The notes under the pieces are model-generated. The model was not told the DNA's origin and ran no database searches. It saw only the letters and a program-made list of their open reading frames with translations. Positions 25,501-38,270 of a stretch of DNA of 64,000 nt are shown here, piece by piece. The DNA is from Aptenodytes patagonicus (Eukaryota > Chordata > Aves > Sphenisciformes > Spheniscidae), in assembly GCF_965638725.1 (NCBI RefSeq), contig NC_134949.1, positions 53,844,151 to 53,908,150 on the forward strand, in the 5' to 3' direction. Every line of letters begins with the position of its first letter. Position 1 is the first letter of the stretch. A program made the translations under genes and the position numbers.

Positions 25501-28500
25501 TTTCTTATACTTTAGAGGAGAAATATCTTGGGCCAGGCCTATACATGGTGTAGCTGCGCTAAGTAAGGATAAGCAAAGAATGGAGCCATTCCCTGCCACA
25601 ATCTGCCAAGTGTAGAAGGGGAAAAAAACAGCTCCATGCAGGCTGCTCCGCCCTCCCATGCTGTGTAATGGCAGTAGCCAACAAAAAGCAAGAAGGGGCC
25701 AACTCGCCCTTCCCTACCACTCTGTGCCAGTTCACATTAATTCATACTCTATTCCACAGTCCTGTTAAAAATCCAAAGCTCTTTTAACATGTAAAGTTTA
25801 AGACGACTAAAAATGAGCATTTAATCAAGAACTATCCATTTTTCTTTAGGTTGTAACATATCAGTAGGGCAAAAAGGCATGCACGTGACTGCATGTGGCA
25901 AAATGATATAAGGCCTCTGAGATACCGGAAAACCTTTAAAGTTATTTTTCCTAAAACACTTTGAAAGAAATTAAGCCTGTCTCTATCCAATAATGAAAAA
26001 CTGGTTGGTCAATGAAAACATGTTCTGTATATGCAGATAATCAAATTAATCAAATTAAAAATACCGTTTTTGTTAGAAACGCTTTACTCTTTTTATGTGT
26101 TACATCATTTAATGTACATTTAAGGATTTGGAATACAGGAATTTAATTGTACATTCTGTTAGAGGGACTGTGGGATTTCACTCTCAAGTTTTCATGTTTC
26201 TACTGGAATAATATAAAAGCCAGTGAAATAATTTAAAAATCTGAAAATTCTCTTTGCAATCTATTACACACCTAAAAAACATATTTGTTTTTTAATATGA
26301 AACGTAGTTAAGATACTAATGTGTGACAATTCCAGGAAGTGGAATCCCAGAAGAAACAGAGAAAAGAAACTTCCCTTACAGTTCAGTCTTCTAAACTCTG
26401 AACGTTTTCTGAGGCGTCTCAAAATATCCTCGTTTCATAGTAAAAGAACAGATCCCAGCCCTGCTCTACTGTTTTGGGTTGGAGACTGTAGCCTATACAC
26501 ACGTGTAACACATCTTTAGATGTCCTAGTGTACCCCACCCAGAATTTAGCTGTATCTCCACAGGGCATGGCTCTTTGTTAAAGTCTGTCAGCCCATGCAG
26601 ATGCCTCAGAAACTCATGGGCACCTAAAATGCCAATAAATACCCAGATTTAAGCAACTAAATTACTCTAGGCCAGGTGTTTACTGAGGATTATACTTGCT
26701 CTAGTATGTTGCAATGCCTTACGCTAACTTTTGCATCTGAGGAATTCACCCTCAGTATATTCACCCACAATCTTTATATTCCAGAGCAAAATATGCAGAC
26801 TGAGGTAGGGGGCCACAAACTGACCCAGAGCCTTTCAATGCCTCTCCTGAACTGAAACAAGTTATACAGTCCACACAGTCAAACATCACTGGTCTGTTGG
26901 CATTGCTTTAGATCAATTTGGGCATGAGGTCTTACAGAGTATCTATTACAGATATCTGCGTGCATATGACCTCTTAATTAAGCATATACCATTTTTATGC
27001 ACTTCACACATACTCTGCTTTAAGCATGTGTTTAAATCCTCACAGGAATTCATTCATATATTTATATGTGTGCCTAAATAGCCTTCCAGAACAGTGTTCT
27101 TTTCCTGAACTGTTGTCATAATTTAATATAATGACTTGTAAGTTAGAAGTCAGCCCTTTAAAAATTAGGTAATTTACTCTGCAATTAACATCAATGAATA
27201 GGTTCAACTATAAAACAACCATACAAAAGTATGGTTGTTTTTTCCCCCAAGTACCATAAAACACACTAAGAGTCAGAAAAAAAGTGTTATAAAAATGTAA
27301 ATAGGAGATCAGAGCTCAGATAGTTTGTTCCTTGGTTCAGATAACAATCGATGTGTATTTGTCAATTCATGAATATTAAATTTCATTCACAAGGTACATA
27401 ATTACTGCAAAGCAAATTTCCACCAAAAAAGGCATCAAGCCATGGAGAGTTCAGCCACATAAACTGAGTTGTCTCCAGCACTTAGAAGAAATCCAGAGGA
27501 AAAGTGTACTGCTACTAAGTCCAACATATCAGGCACAGTATTAGTCCATTTGTACGCTGAAAGACTTGGACTCTTCCAACCTAATGCTAGGAACAGCACT
27601 GCCAAAAGGAGAAAGAAAAAGTAACATGGACCTTTCTCACCACTGTGAGACAGGTACAGTTCTGGGGCACCATTTTAGGAATTGAGCAAAAATTATGATC
27701 AATGAAACACCAGGAGTCACTGTCAAACACAATGTCTCCTAAAGATTCTATAAAAAGAAGAAAAATATGTCCCTATATTTTTTCTATTGCTTTCTCTTTA
27801 TTATAACTTTCAAAAGCAGTTTTTAGTCTAATAAACTGTATGCAGAAAATACTAGTATAGCTCTACTAGTAAGCTACTTCAATTGGTTTTCTATTAAAAA
27901 AATCTTCAGATCCCCCCAACCGCAAATTCAAACTGTTATACCATACGATTATGGCTCTTCTACAACTTTACTGTTTTCAGTAAGTGTTGATTTCCTAAAC
28001 AGGATCAAGATGTTAGTATGACTCCCTTTCAGTACTTCTTTTGTTTCCATGTGTTCTGTACCAAGATAGATCCAACCTTAATCTTGCATGTCATTCTGGA
28101 CTTAATCTGTAATTACTGGCATCAGTTAGATCATGCAACATCTCCAAAAAAAGGAATGTTAAAAGACCTAACACATATAATTCTTTCTTGAAAACGCTTT
28201 CTATAATGCATAGTAGCTTCTACTTTGACCATTCCTGGTGAAGTCAATGAAATTGTTAAGATTCCCTCTAAAAAGCATTATGTTCAATAGTGTGTTAGAT
28301 TATGAATGTTTATGCATCAATCCATTACTGAATTCTTTTTAAATGTATTCAAATAACTTCTTTAAAATTAGAAATATTTTAGCAGCTGTAGCTAAATTTT
28401 TACTTTTAATTTTTGAAGTTACATTTACAGAAGCCATAGACATTCTTTATAACATTAGTAAGAAATATCATAAGTAAAACAGTACATGTTTTACTTTGCT

Positions 28501-30167
28501 TTACTTCTCTTTAAGCTAAGTGCACTTCCAGAAAAAAAAGACTAAATACTACTAAAAAAAGACTAAAATACTTCTGAGTAACAAATAATGATTGTCATGA
28601 CCCATCTGTACATACAAAACACATGGTTAATGTGTTCCCTATACACAAAGTAAATACTGCTGTTTAATAAAAAACACAAGCAGATACACTCCCTCTGGAT
28701 ACATGGAACTTAGGATATACAACATGAAAGTAACAGTGCAAGAATATAGCACAGGCACTAGCCCTGAAGAAAGTCACTACACAAATCATGCAGTAGAACT
28801 GGATTACAAATGGCTAGTCATTGTACTGAAGTGAACTTCTGTACTTACAAAAAATGGTTATAACATTTTAAGAAGACTCTTATTTTAAATTCAACCAATT
28901 ATCTGGCATAATCCTTGCTAAGCAGCCTATTCAAGTATAGTACAAAAAGCAATCGCATGGTGTGTCTTGATTTTGGTCAATGGGCTAGTAACTAAACAAT
29001 GGTGCAATAATTAATTGAACTGGGGCACCACAGAACTTTGGTAAACTATGAATATCTGAACTGTTGCTGTTTACAGCACTAAAACCAGCTTTAAATAGCA
29101 AGACTTTATAATAGAGTTTAAACAGGTATAATTTGGACAGTTACACTAAATTTCCTCTAATAGGGAACACTGAAATAATATATTGACAAGGAGGTACTGG
29201 CAATAGAATCACAAATATATTTTCATTTAAGCAATTTCCATTTCTCTAGGCCTTTTCTTTCTTTCCAGGAAAAAAAACCCAAACCAAACCAAAAACCCAA
29301 TTTACTCAAGTTCTAGGTCAACAGTGTTTCGGTTCATTTTGTCTTCTTTTGCTCTACCTCGTGTAGTATTGAACACTAACACTGGACTGCGTGCTGCAGA
29401 CCTTCTCATTTGAATATTGTCAAATGTCATAAATGCTTGTGATAATGCTCTTACTTAAGAGCATGACGAAACTTAACATCAAAGCCATGCCGTAGATTGC
29501 CTGAGATATGACTAATGACTAAAGTTAAGTCCTTTCACCCAACATGACCAGTAACCCAGTTTCACTCCACTGAACCCAGGTACCTTGAAAGTAATGCTGC
29601 TCTTACCTAACCTGCTCTGTAAGTTTTACACCTCCTCTGCCTCGATGATCTCTCATAAAAAAGATTCTCTTTCTTTGTTTTGTAGGCTCATTACTACAGC
29701 ATGCCTAATTTCCTCTGCAAATGAGGGTAGCAACTATGGGTGAGGGTATGGGGTGAAGCTATGGCTTTTAACACAGAATTCCACAGTGCAATGCCTTGTC
29801 TGTGATTAACGCTTCCATCTGTGATTAAAAGTAGCAATTTGAAGATGAAATATCAAAGGAAGGGTAATTATTATATTGTGCATATTAGCCCAGCAATAAA
29901 AATGTAAGTTCTGCACCACAGCTAATAACAGAATGAACAAGTACCTTACAGACGCATTGAAGGCAAGAAATTCAGTATCACTATATTAATAAAATGCCTG
30001 CCTGTGACTTCAAACACAGGCACACTTGTACTTGGCTAGAGAGGGAACGATTTATTGTTACTATGAAGGATGCAGGCATGGAAATGAAGATGAGAGGGGC
30101 GATGATGATGATGATAGGGAAGAAGAGGTTAATATCCCCAGCATCTGATGGGGAACGATGTCCCTAC
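22581..30167. other. intronic, no gene seen
   Basis: AT-rich sequence with no supported exon. It contains the hairpin at 27212-27241 and, close to exon 1, a short GAT triplet run at about 30101-30115. Open frames such as 25408-25659 on the minus strand lack splice signals or a recognisable family. Confidence 0.5.
27212..27241. repeat. 13-bp perfect hairpin, 4-nt loop
   Basis: AAAACAACCATAC (27212-27224), loop AAAA, then the exact reverse complement GTATGGTTGTTTT (27229-27241), followed by more T and a C-run. It would fold as a tight stem in RNA of either strand. It is too short for a microRNA precursor; it may be a remnant of a small inverted-repeat insertion. Confidence 0.9.
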
Positions 30168-30301
30168 CTCAGTAAGCTGGATAAGGGAATAGCTCCAGAT
30201 CCACTGCCCAGGATCCCTCCTTTCCTCCCCGAGAGGAGTTTCTCCACCAGAGCCACATTCCCAGTGCGAGCAGCTTCCAGCAGTTCCTGGTCCTTCCCCA
30301 T
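30168..30301 (-). CDS. ANKS1B: ANKS1B coding exon 1 (N-terminus)
   Basis: ANKS1B (AIDA-1, EB-1) is an ankyrin-repeat, SAM and PTB-domain scaffold found mainly at neuronal postsynaptic sites. The exon encodes the first 44 residues plus two bases of the next codon. It starts [20 protein letters not shown], the beginning of the first ankyrin repeat, and continues KLLSGRKGG and a Gly/Ser linker, ending PLSSLL. This matches recalled human ANKS1B closely, with differences only in the Gly/Ser linker. The ATG at 30301-30299 sits in a strong Kozak context (ACCATGG), and no other ATG occurs upstream on the minus strand until 30587. The exon ends AG followed by GTAGGG, a good donor at phase 2. The following exons lie left of the window. 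Confidence 0.92.
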
Positions 30302-30540
30302 GGTCAGGAACCAAGCAGCCCCCCACGCACTGAGAGCTACACCCCGGGCCACAGCGGCCCCCTCTCTCCACAGAACGATCTCCCCTCCCCAGACCCTGCC
30401 TCAGAGCAGAGCAGAGCAGAGCCGAGCCGAGATTCCTGCAGTCCCTTCCAGACCAGCAGGAGGAGCAGCAGGAGGGAGGAGGAGAATCACCTCCTCCTAG
30501 TTTCACTGGATCGTTTCTGGGTGGAGTGTGGAAGAGAAGG
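30302..30540 (-). promoter_or_regulatory. ANKS1B: ANKS1B 5'UTR and likely core promoter
   Basis: This stretch directly upstream of the ANKS1B ATG has no ATG on the minus strand, so it makes a clean leader. It contains a CTCTG/CTCGG pentanucleotide run (30402-30432). An ATTGG (CCAAT box, read on the minus strand) at 30556-30560 just upstream suggests transcription starts around 30470-30500. This TSS estimate is inferred from usual CCAAT spacing, not seen directly. Confidence 0.5.
30402..30432. repeat. pentanucleotide repeat in ANKS1B leader
   Basis: About six consecutive 5-bp units, GAGCA changing to GAGCC on the plus strand (CTCTG and CTCGG in the transcript). Likely length-variable among individuals. 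Confidence 0.85.
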
Positions 30541-31340
30541 GGGGGGAGGACGAGGCCAATAAAGAACCTCCCCCCCCCGACTCCCATGCACACACCCCGA
30601 GCCCCGGCCCGGAGGACGGGGCGGGGGGAGCGGGCAGCCTCAGCCCCCGTGCCCGTGGCCGGCCGGGCTGAGGGGGATAACGACCCTCGCGGACGGACGG
30701 AAGAAGGGAGGGACGGAGGGAGGAGGCGCAGCCCTGACTTGCCAGGCCCGTTGCTGGGGAGACGCGGCTGGCGCGCTCTCAGTGGCTGCCCGGACTGGGT
30801 GCCCGCTCCGCCTGCCCCAGCCCTTCGCCGCCGCCGCGGAGGGCTCCGTGCCTCCGCCCTCCCAGCCCCTGCGGCCCCGCCCCGCCCCGCCCGCCACTCG
30901 CCAACGGCAGCGCCTCGCGCTCCACTGCGGTGCCGCGTGCCGGCCGTTGCTGCGGACTAGGGGCGCGCGCGCGGGGAGCGGCGCCCGCCCGCCCCGCCAG
31001 GCGCATCGCCCTCGCCCCCGGCGGCGGCAGCGCTCTGCGGGGCGGCCGCGCCAGCGGGGCCGGCCGCCGCAGGTGCGCCGGGGCAGCTCCGGGGCAGCTC
31101 CGGGGCAGCTCCGGGGAGGTGGCGCCTCCTCGCGCTGCGGAAGGGGAAGGGAGGGACCTGCCTACCGGGGCGAGGGCGGCGGAGGGCGAAGGGCGGGGGG
31201 GTCCTCCCCACGCTGAGAAGGCCGCGCGTGCCCTTGGGTGCGGCAAGGGGCGAGGCTGCGCTGCCCCGCGGAGGGAGGGGAGCTCCGGGAGCGGAGGGCG
31301 GGTTCCTGAGGGGCGCGGGGCAGGTCGGAGGTGGGTGCTG
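30540..31340. promoter_or_regulatory. CpG island, possible bidirectional promoter
   Basis: An abrupt change from AT-rich DNA to very GC-rich DNA with dense CpG, adjoining the ANKS1B start. It contains clustered GC boxes (30874-30895, repeated CCCCGCC) and a CCAAT box at 30556-30560. A good plus-strand splice donor follows the island at 31371 (GCAGCAG then GTACGG), so a plus-strand transcript starting here is possible. All long open frames in both orientations are Pro/Arg/Gly/Ala composition artefacts. Confidence 0.85.
31081..31113. repeat. 11-bp tandem repeat, 3 copies
   Basis: GGGCAGCTCCG occurs three times head to tail inside the CpG island, followed by GGGG. Each unit contains an AGCT core. 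No function is implied by the sequence alone. Confidence 0.9.
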
Positions 31341-31373
31341 AGGCACACCCGCCCTGAGGCGAATTAGCAGCAG

Positions 31374-34300
31374 GTACGGGTGGGGTGGGGTTGAGGGGAC
31401 CGTGGCATTATGCGTGTGTATGTGAGGAGATCCCCCCACCAGGGATTTAACCCCATCCGGGGACATGGCAAGACGCTCCAGCACAGATACGAGCCTGCTT
31501 CGTTGAGCAAACCGGTGTAGACAAAAAGGAAAATCCGGGCCCCGCTGAGGTCAGGAGCAAAACTGAGTTGCTGGCTCGGCGAATCGGGCAGGCGGGACTG
31601 CTCGCACCCATCAAACGCCAGGATCGTGGCCTTCTAATGTTTCAAAGGATGGGAGGTATAACAATATATTTGGTGTCAGATCCAGTCATCCCTTGTTCTG
31701 GTACTCCAGGTTCTGTCACGGGTTTCAAACATGTAACCTAAATTGTAGGACTTCTCCGGGCACCAAAACTAATCATCCCTTATGGCTTTCGGGTTCTTAC
31801 AAGCTATGCTGAAAATATTCAGTGCTGGCCAGCTCACAGGCACATCCTTGTTTAATGCACCATTTGATACTGTGCACATGTGCAAAGCCAAATGACAGCC
31901 CCATGTTTCTGTTCTAGTTTAGTAATTTGTGTAGGTAGAACCATAGGTACAACAGGCAAAGAAGTTAAGACCCCTTTACCATTCCCCCACTGAGATCATT
32001 GGCATTCTCCCATGAACTGTGCTCGCAAGATGCAAACCACAGCAATGGCAAAATAACATTGTGGTAGGCAGGATTTTAATGTTACATTTTCAGAGAGAGT
32101 GTTAATTACTCCAGACCTATGGTACATTCAAGTCAGTGGTAAGATCCTTGTTGATTTCACAAATGATTGGGTTTAGTCCCTGTCAGTAACAGTTTTACAG
32201 GTGTTTTCATATTTTTATTAGCTAATTAAACAATTTTAATCTCTTAAAAATCAATAGAAATGTCTTTCTGGTGTCAGATTTTCTCTTACAAAGGAAAAAA
32301 ATTATCATCATGGAGACCTGTTGTTCCAATGTAGTTGTCCACAGCAACAAAACAGTATCTATTTTTTAGCTAGAAAATGTAATTTACATAGTTTGGCATT
32401 TTCAGAATGTGAAATGGTGCCTTCTCCAATGTTGTCAACAGGACATGGAATTAAGCACTGGCATAAAATTATTAGGTGGCAGGACTCTGTAACTATGGCC
32501 TTTCTGATTGAAAGAGTCTGATATAAATAGCAATTTTAAGGTCTGATTCTGTGATCGCAAGTGTTTCATTATAGTTTAAATAAATAAATGTATAATCACA
32601 TGAATTAGGATTTACAGTTAAGTCCTTAGTCACAGCAGAGTCACAGTGGAAAACAGTAATTTAAAGCTGGAGTAGAAAGTTATGTATCTTGTTACCAGCC
32701 ATTTGAGCATTAACTAGTTCCAAAGAAGTTAGCCATAAACTAAGAATACCCCTGCATTCTGAAGCTTCTTGATGTCCTCTGTTAAGGTAGCCATAATTTC
32801 CCTTTATTTTTGCCTTCCATTTGATTTTGTATGCAATTACATGCATTGCCTGATAAATACCTTCTCACATGTATCCTCTGCATGCTCTACATGAATAGAT
32901 TTCTTCAAGTTTGGCGAGAGCCTCTGAAGAGGTGCCAGTATTCTGTGAAGAGCTAATCATAAGGCAGGGGTATGTGCATAAACCTGCACATTTGTGAAAA
33001 ATTAGATTAGAAGCAGATACTAAGGAAAACTCAGGTTTTTAAGAATTTGGATTGTTTATGTGGTTGGATCAGCAGATGGCAAATATGACTCAGTATAAAC
33101 GTTACATAATTCTTCTGGGGAAAATAAAATCTCAAGACTGTGCTCTAATTGAAAAGATCATCCAGAAAGCTGTTGAAGAACAACATGGAGAATCGGGATA
33201 GAAATATCAATGGAGCAGATGCATGCAGTAGCCAGCAAATTCAGGAAGATTTTATGAATGTAGCAAGGCTCAAAACATACCCCGGTAAACCCATCAGCCT
33301 AGTGCCCAACAAAACTGTGAAGGCCAAACAGAGGATTTCATTTCATTAGCAAATAGAGCGGAACACAGTTATTCTATCAATTTGAAAAGTAAAAAGGAAT
33401 TTAAGCAGCACTATTTAATGGGAGGGTTAAACATGGATAAATTCTAAGGGCTACTGAAGCGAAGAATTCAGAACATGGGTTGGTCTGCTTCCAGAGATGA
33501 AATCGATAGTGGACTGTAGTAAGAAAAAAAAAAAAACATACCGAGACCGAGTTGAATGTGAATGTTCAAACCTATTAGATCAGGTGGACTCCTTTGTGTT
33601 TTTAAATGTCTTACGTTCTTTGTTCCTGGTCATATCAAGACAACACTTTGGAGTGTTAAAAATTATACGTACGATAAATATGTTAACTAGACATAGAAAG
33701 TAGAAACATAGCCTTATAATTTGCAGCAGTTACAGATGAGAAAAATAATTTGTGAAACAGCCAAGAGATCTTTCAAAACACTGTATGCTTTTTGAGCAGT
33801 GCTGTTCCATACCACAAAAGAATTTTGATTCTATGATTTTAGTATTTGCGAAGACATGTTAAGTTATGACCACTGCAGCTGTCAGTGTCTAAGTGGCATC
33901 ACACCTTCAATCTCAGAATTTCTCTTAACACAACATATGCCTTACCTTCTGTTTTCTTCCATTTTCTAAAATACCAGAGAAAGCAGTTAGCCTACCTAGA
34001 AATTCTTTAACTGGTTTGTCATTTGAAAGGACTGGGATTGACTGTAATAAGCAATTACTTTCCTTAATGTTTTTACAATGCAACTATCACTTGGCTTTGT
34101 TCTCATTTCAGGGTGACAACTTCTTGATTTCCTCCTCCTGCAGCCTGCCATACTTAAAGGCAAATTAAATGAGTGCTTTCTAACATTCTGTGACTTTCCC
34201 CTCTCTATTTCCAAGCAGGAGTGTGGAAGGGATATGAAAAACTGAGTTGCAAATATTGAAAAAAAACCAAATCTGTGATATTAAGAATAGTTGTGTAGAA

Positions 34301-37099
34301 TAGCAAACATATTAACATCATATTTCAGGACTGTCTATTATCGATTCTCTCATGTAAAGATATAAGGAAGGTCTAAGATCCCTATTAAAAATTCTGATAG
34401 ATATTCTGAGAGAGAGCTCAAAATGCTGGAATAAACCACCAGGTCAGTTTGGCAGTAGAAAATAAATTAGCATTAAATAGGCCTAATTATTTTTCTCATT
34501 TTTGTACACCCATGGTAAGTCAGGGATAAAGGTTGCAAAGTGCCCGAGAGAAAGTGCTATTTCTCATGCACCTGGGTGGGAAGAGTTTTTCAGGCTTGAT
34601 ACTGTCTTTTGCTCTTTACGGTATATACATAGTGTAAAAAAGACACAGTGAACTTCAAACAACCATGACTAGCTTTGTGTACGCACTGCTCATCTAGGAG
34701 ATATCTAAACGTCAGGCTCAGAGGCTAAGTCCAAAGTGGAGGTCCCAGGAGCATGTCTGACCTCTTGAGGACAGGCGTGAATGCCCATCGTGTCCTGGTT
34801 CCCCGTCAGGGTGAAGCCAAGATGCACATCAGCCTTCCTCTGAAGGCCTTCCTCAGTGATAGGCTCAGAAGGTAGATGGACACAGTGGACAGGTCCTCAG
34901 TTCAGATAACTGGGACACACCACAATACTGAGATACTGCTTGGTTTAGCTCTCACCACTGAAGTATGCAAAAGGACTTGCATCCTCCTCCACTGTAAAAG
35001 AAAATGATAGAAACTGAAGGTACTAAACCTAACTCATAAGGGGTATAAAAACACCAAGAGTGCCGTGATTTCAAAAGAGTGCATGAATACTTGGACTCAT
35101 CAGATTAAGTAGAAGCTGAAATAAAATGTAAGGAAAAAGCCATTTTTTATGACTTAGCCACAACACTCCTATCTCTGACTATACAATTCTGACTAGATTA
35201 TGTTTTCTGTAAACACTTACTTGCTTTGAGGCATGTTGTCATGGTGTAAATTTGTGATGGAAAAGCACATGCAAGGAAATAGTCCCTTAGTGATGTTGCA
35301 CAGCAGCAAGATGCTGTCTCAGCATTTGCACTGACTGACCCCACTACATCATTCTCATGGGGCTCCGAACACACTGAAGAAGAGCAAGAAATGAAACTAT
35401 TACTCTGTCACCCAGACACTGACCTACAGAGTCATCCGAACATACCATGGGAAGCGTGCTGCATTCCCCAGAGGGCTGTAATGTCCCGCTGCTCGAAAGT
35501 CTCAAGTACATACAGGCTGCAGGTTGTGTCTGCGCTGGAGAGCTGAGTCTCCAGAAAACAGTGATGGGATAGTACTGACAGTAAGTCAAATGTGTCTGCT
35601 GTGCCATTTCCAGTGCAATTGCAATTTTGCTCTGATGGCAGATGCTAAGATTAACTGGTATATCTATACATTTCTTTACATGTATTTCTTGTGTGACAGC
35701 AGGTGGGATTAGCAGCATAATTATTCATCCAATCCTTCTGCTCTGTCACAGGTTTACATCAGTTTGCTATCAAAATATGCCTAAGACTATTTTTCATGCA
35801 TTAGAGAGAAATGCAGAATGAAATATGAATACAAGTAGGTAAGAGTAGCATGCTGATTAGATGCCCCAATCCAGGGTGTGCTGACAGATACAATACAGTA
35901 TTAAAGCTTTGCCTGTACTGCTCAATGCACAGCTTGTTGCAATAAAAATAACTTGTTTCTACCTTTGATACAGTGCAACCTCTTTCGGACTTTAAAATAT
36001 TTTCCCCTTCTTGTCTTCCCTTTAAGATATGTACAACGTTGCCAACACATCAGATTTTGACTGCCTGGAAGAAGGATCATAGCGAAATCTCAGCTGAAAC
36101 ATGCTGGTGATGAGGGACCGCAACCGAAAGTACAGACAGCTGTTAAAATTGTGCACAAATGTTATCCTTGGCTCTTGAACAGTAGCATACAGGAATGCTA
36201 CCACAGGGGAACTGGTGCACTATAAGGCAATAGCATAGCTAGAGGTATTCCGCCAGTGGTTTCCATTCTGTTTGTGTCTCTGCTAATAGCAACTGTTATA
36301 TAGGAATATAGAGTGGTAAATCACTCCTCAGGATTAACAGAAATGGTTGAGCAAACACTTGCACATCGTACATCCTTCATGTATGTTTATGCTTGCGGAT
36401 ACCCATTATGATGACCAATAAGGCAGAATGTATTTGAAATTCCAACTGTGCTGCTCTGCAACACATAGCTTCAGACCTCATTGGGTCCAAAAGAGAAAGA
36501 GGTTACTGGAAATTAATCATGCACACAGAAGAAAATAGAATATATTTAGGTAATGATCTGGGAAGGCTCAGAACTGTCTATATGTATTTAAAAGGTATAA
36601 ATCTCAGACTGAGAGCTGGGCGGTAAGAGGTTGATACAACTAGGAATAATAGGAAGACATTTGAAAGGAGAAATAACATGGCAAAGAGAAATTTATGATT
36701 AATGTTGCAGCGGGAATTAACATGGAACCAAATGGACACAGCACTGTTTTTTTTCTCAGAAACCAAATGGATATAGCGCTGTCAAATATACAATGAAGAA
36801 CAATCTTCCACTGATTCTCTTACAAGCTGTAATTTACCAAATCTTTGCAATTTCTAATTTTGATAGTTATTCTTAACGAAATGATGCAGCTAGCTAACTT
36901 TGCACTGGATTCTTGGGTCTGGCCAGTTCTTTTTGAGTGAACATAACTATTTGTGGTGAAAAAGTGGTTGTCATTTCAAATTCCAGGGCCTTTCTTTACA
37001 GGTCAAGTCCAAGGGGTTAACTCAAGTTACAGTCCCTTAAGAAAAGTTTTTTTTAAACAAATCAATAAATAAAAACAACTTGCCTAGATCAGATTAAAT
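31374..37099. other. intergenic, no gene confirmed
   Basis: Mostly AT-rich sequence between the CpG island and a decayed LINE. The one segment with possible coding value is 33185-33284 (see its own entry). A strong donor-like site at 34515 (CATG then GTAAGT) has no coding segment before it. A 124-codon minus-strand frame at 35344-35718 has no domain or splice context. Confidence 0.5.
33185..33284 (+). CDS. candidate first coding exon of unknown plus-strand gene
   Basis: The ATG at 33185 has a good context (AACAACATGG), and a stop lies upstream in the same frame. It opens 33 codons beginning MENRDRNINGADACSSQQIQ and ending ARLKTYP plus one base, where a usable donor (CCCCG then GTAAAC) occurs. 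The phase (one base left over) matches two of the possible acceptors of the exon at 40.4 kb. If the donor is not used, the frame runs 21 codons further to a stop at 33347-33349. Nothing but phase and spacing links this segment to the exons 7 kb downstream, so it is a weak candidate. Confidence 0.22.
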
Positions 37100-38270
37100 T
37101 CCCCAAGGAGTCTGAAGGAACCTTAGATCTAACACTTATGAAATTGAAATGGTGAGGTGCGAGCTACTGTTTCATTTGGCCTTGGTACTAGATGAGTGGA
37201 AGGTAGCAAATATGATGCTAATAACTTTTAAAGGGCTTGAAGGGGGATTTGGAGAACTACTGAGTCTGGTTTCCATGCCTGGCAAATTGGTAGACATCTG
37301 GCTACATGCAATGGTGAAGATTCAGTACAGCTTTTGGAGAAGCAAGTCGTATCTCGTATATCTATTAGAATTCTTTGGAGGAGTCAAAGAGCATATGGAA
37401 AATGGCAATTCAATCACTAGATTGAATTTAGCTTTCCAAAAAGCTTTTGACCAGGTCCATACTGAATACTTCTAAAGAAACTAAACTGTTGTCAAGTAAG
37501 AGGGCCGATTCTCTTGTGAACGGACAATTGGTTGAAGGAGGGAAAATGGAAGAATGGCCAGTTTTCACAATGGTGAGAAGTTGTCAGGACAGCTGCGTAG
37601 AGGTCTCTCCTAGGACCTGCACTGTCCAGCAAACACATAAAGAGCCTCTGAAGAGAATATAAAGTGAAGTAACAAAGTTTGCTAGCGAAACAACAGGTTT
37701 CAGAATAGCTTGAACTAAAACTGAGTATGAAGGAGTACATCATGGCATTGTTCTAGTAGATAGTAAAATAGGAGGTGGAATTCAACATTGACAAAAGAAA
37801 TAATTTCTGTGTTGCAACATAGGAGGGAGATTTTGGATTCCCCTTTTACAATTCCAAAACTGCTGTTACATCTCCGTAATCTGAAGTTGTTGGGGATATT
37901 TCTATGAAAATGTCCGTTTAATGCTATATGGTAATCAAAACGACAAATAAAATCATTGGGAATTATTAGGAAAGGAAATGAGCATCATTATGTCAAAACC
38001 ATTGTGTTTGTCCTGCCTCCAAAAGATTACATCAGAACTAAGCAAGATACAGTAAAGGAGAAGAGGTATAATCAGATGTATAGTACAGCCTCAATAGACT
38101 AGGCCACTTCAGCTTTAAAAGGATTATAACCATAGGGAGATATGAGAAGCATATGAAATCATAAGTGGTATGGAAAAGGTAAATATAAAACCATTATCCA
38201 TTATTGTTTCCTAAACAAGAACTAGGGAAACACAATGACATAGTCAGGGGACAGGCTTAAAACACACCTT
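37100..38270 (+). mobile_element. decayed CR1/L3-like LINE
   Basis: Plus-strand translation at 37400-37475 gives LNLAFQKAFDQVHTEYF, the degraded reverse transcriptase block that reads [13 protein letters not shown] in the CR1 at 8-10 kb. The segment to about 38270 follows the order expected of the C-terminal part of such an ORF2. It is heavily mutated, so the insertion is ancient. Ends are approximate. Confidence 0.6.

Larger units (their letters stand above)
1..30167 (-). other. ANKS1B: ANKS1B intron 1 (5' part)
   Basis: The splice donor of ANKS1B coding exon 1 (GAG then GTAGGG on the minus strand) lies at 30167, so everything to its left is the start of intron 1. No ankyrin-repeat coding exon was found on the minus strand down to position 1, so the next exon is outside the window. 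A very long first intron fits what is known of mammalian ANKS1B. The intron contains the LTR, CR1 copies, purine tract and hairpins listed separately. None of the many short open frames in it has splice-site support that I could see. Confidence 0.85.

Noticed and set aside
29994..31484. Long frames of 85-189 codons on both strands around the CpG island
   Set aside because: GC-rich composition artefacts; only the frame at 30301-30168 matches a known protein.
33285..33349. Extension of the 33185 frame to its own stop as a 54-residue single-exon protein
   Set aside because: No conserved features recognised; kept only as a possible spliced first exon.
35344..35718. 124-codon minus-strand frame
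   Set aside because: No recognisable family and no splice sites in phase.
37149..37475. 108-codon plus-strand frame as a gene
   Set aside because: Contains a degraded reverse transcriptase block, so it is a decayed LINE.
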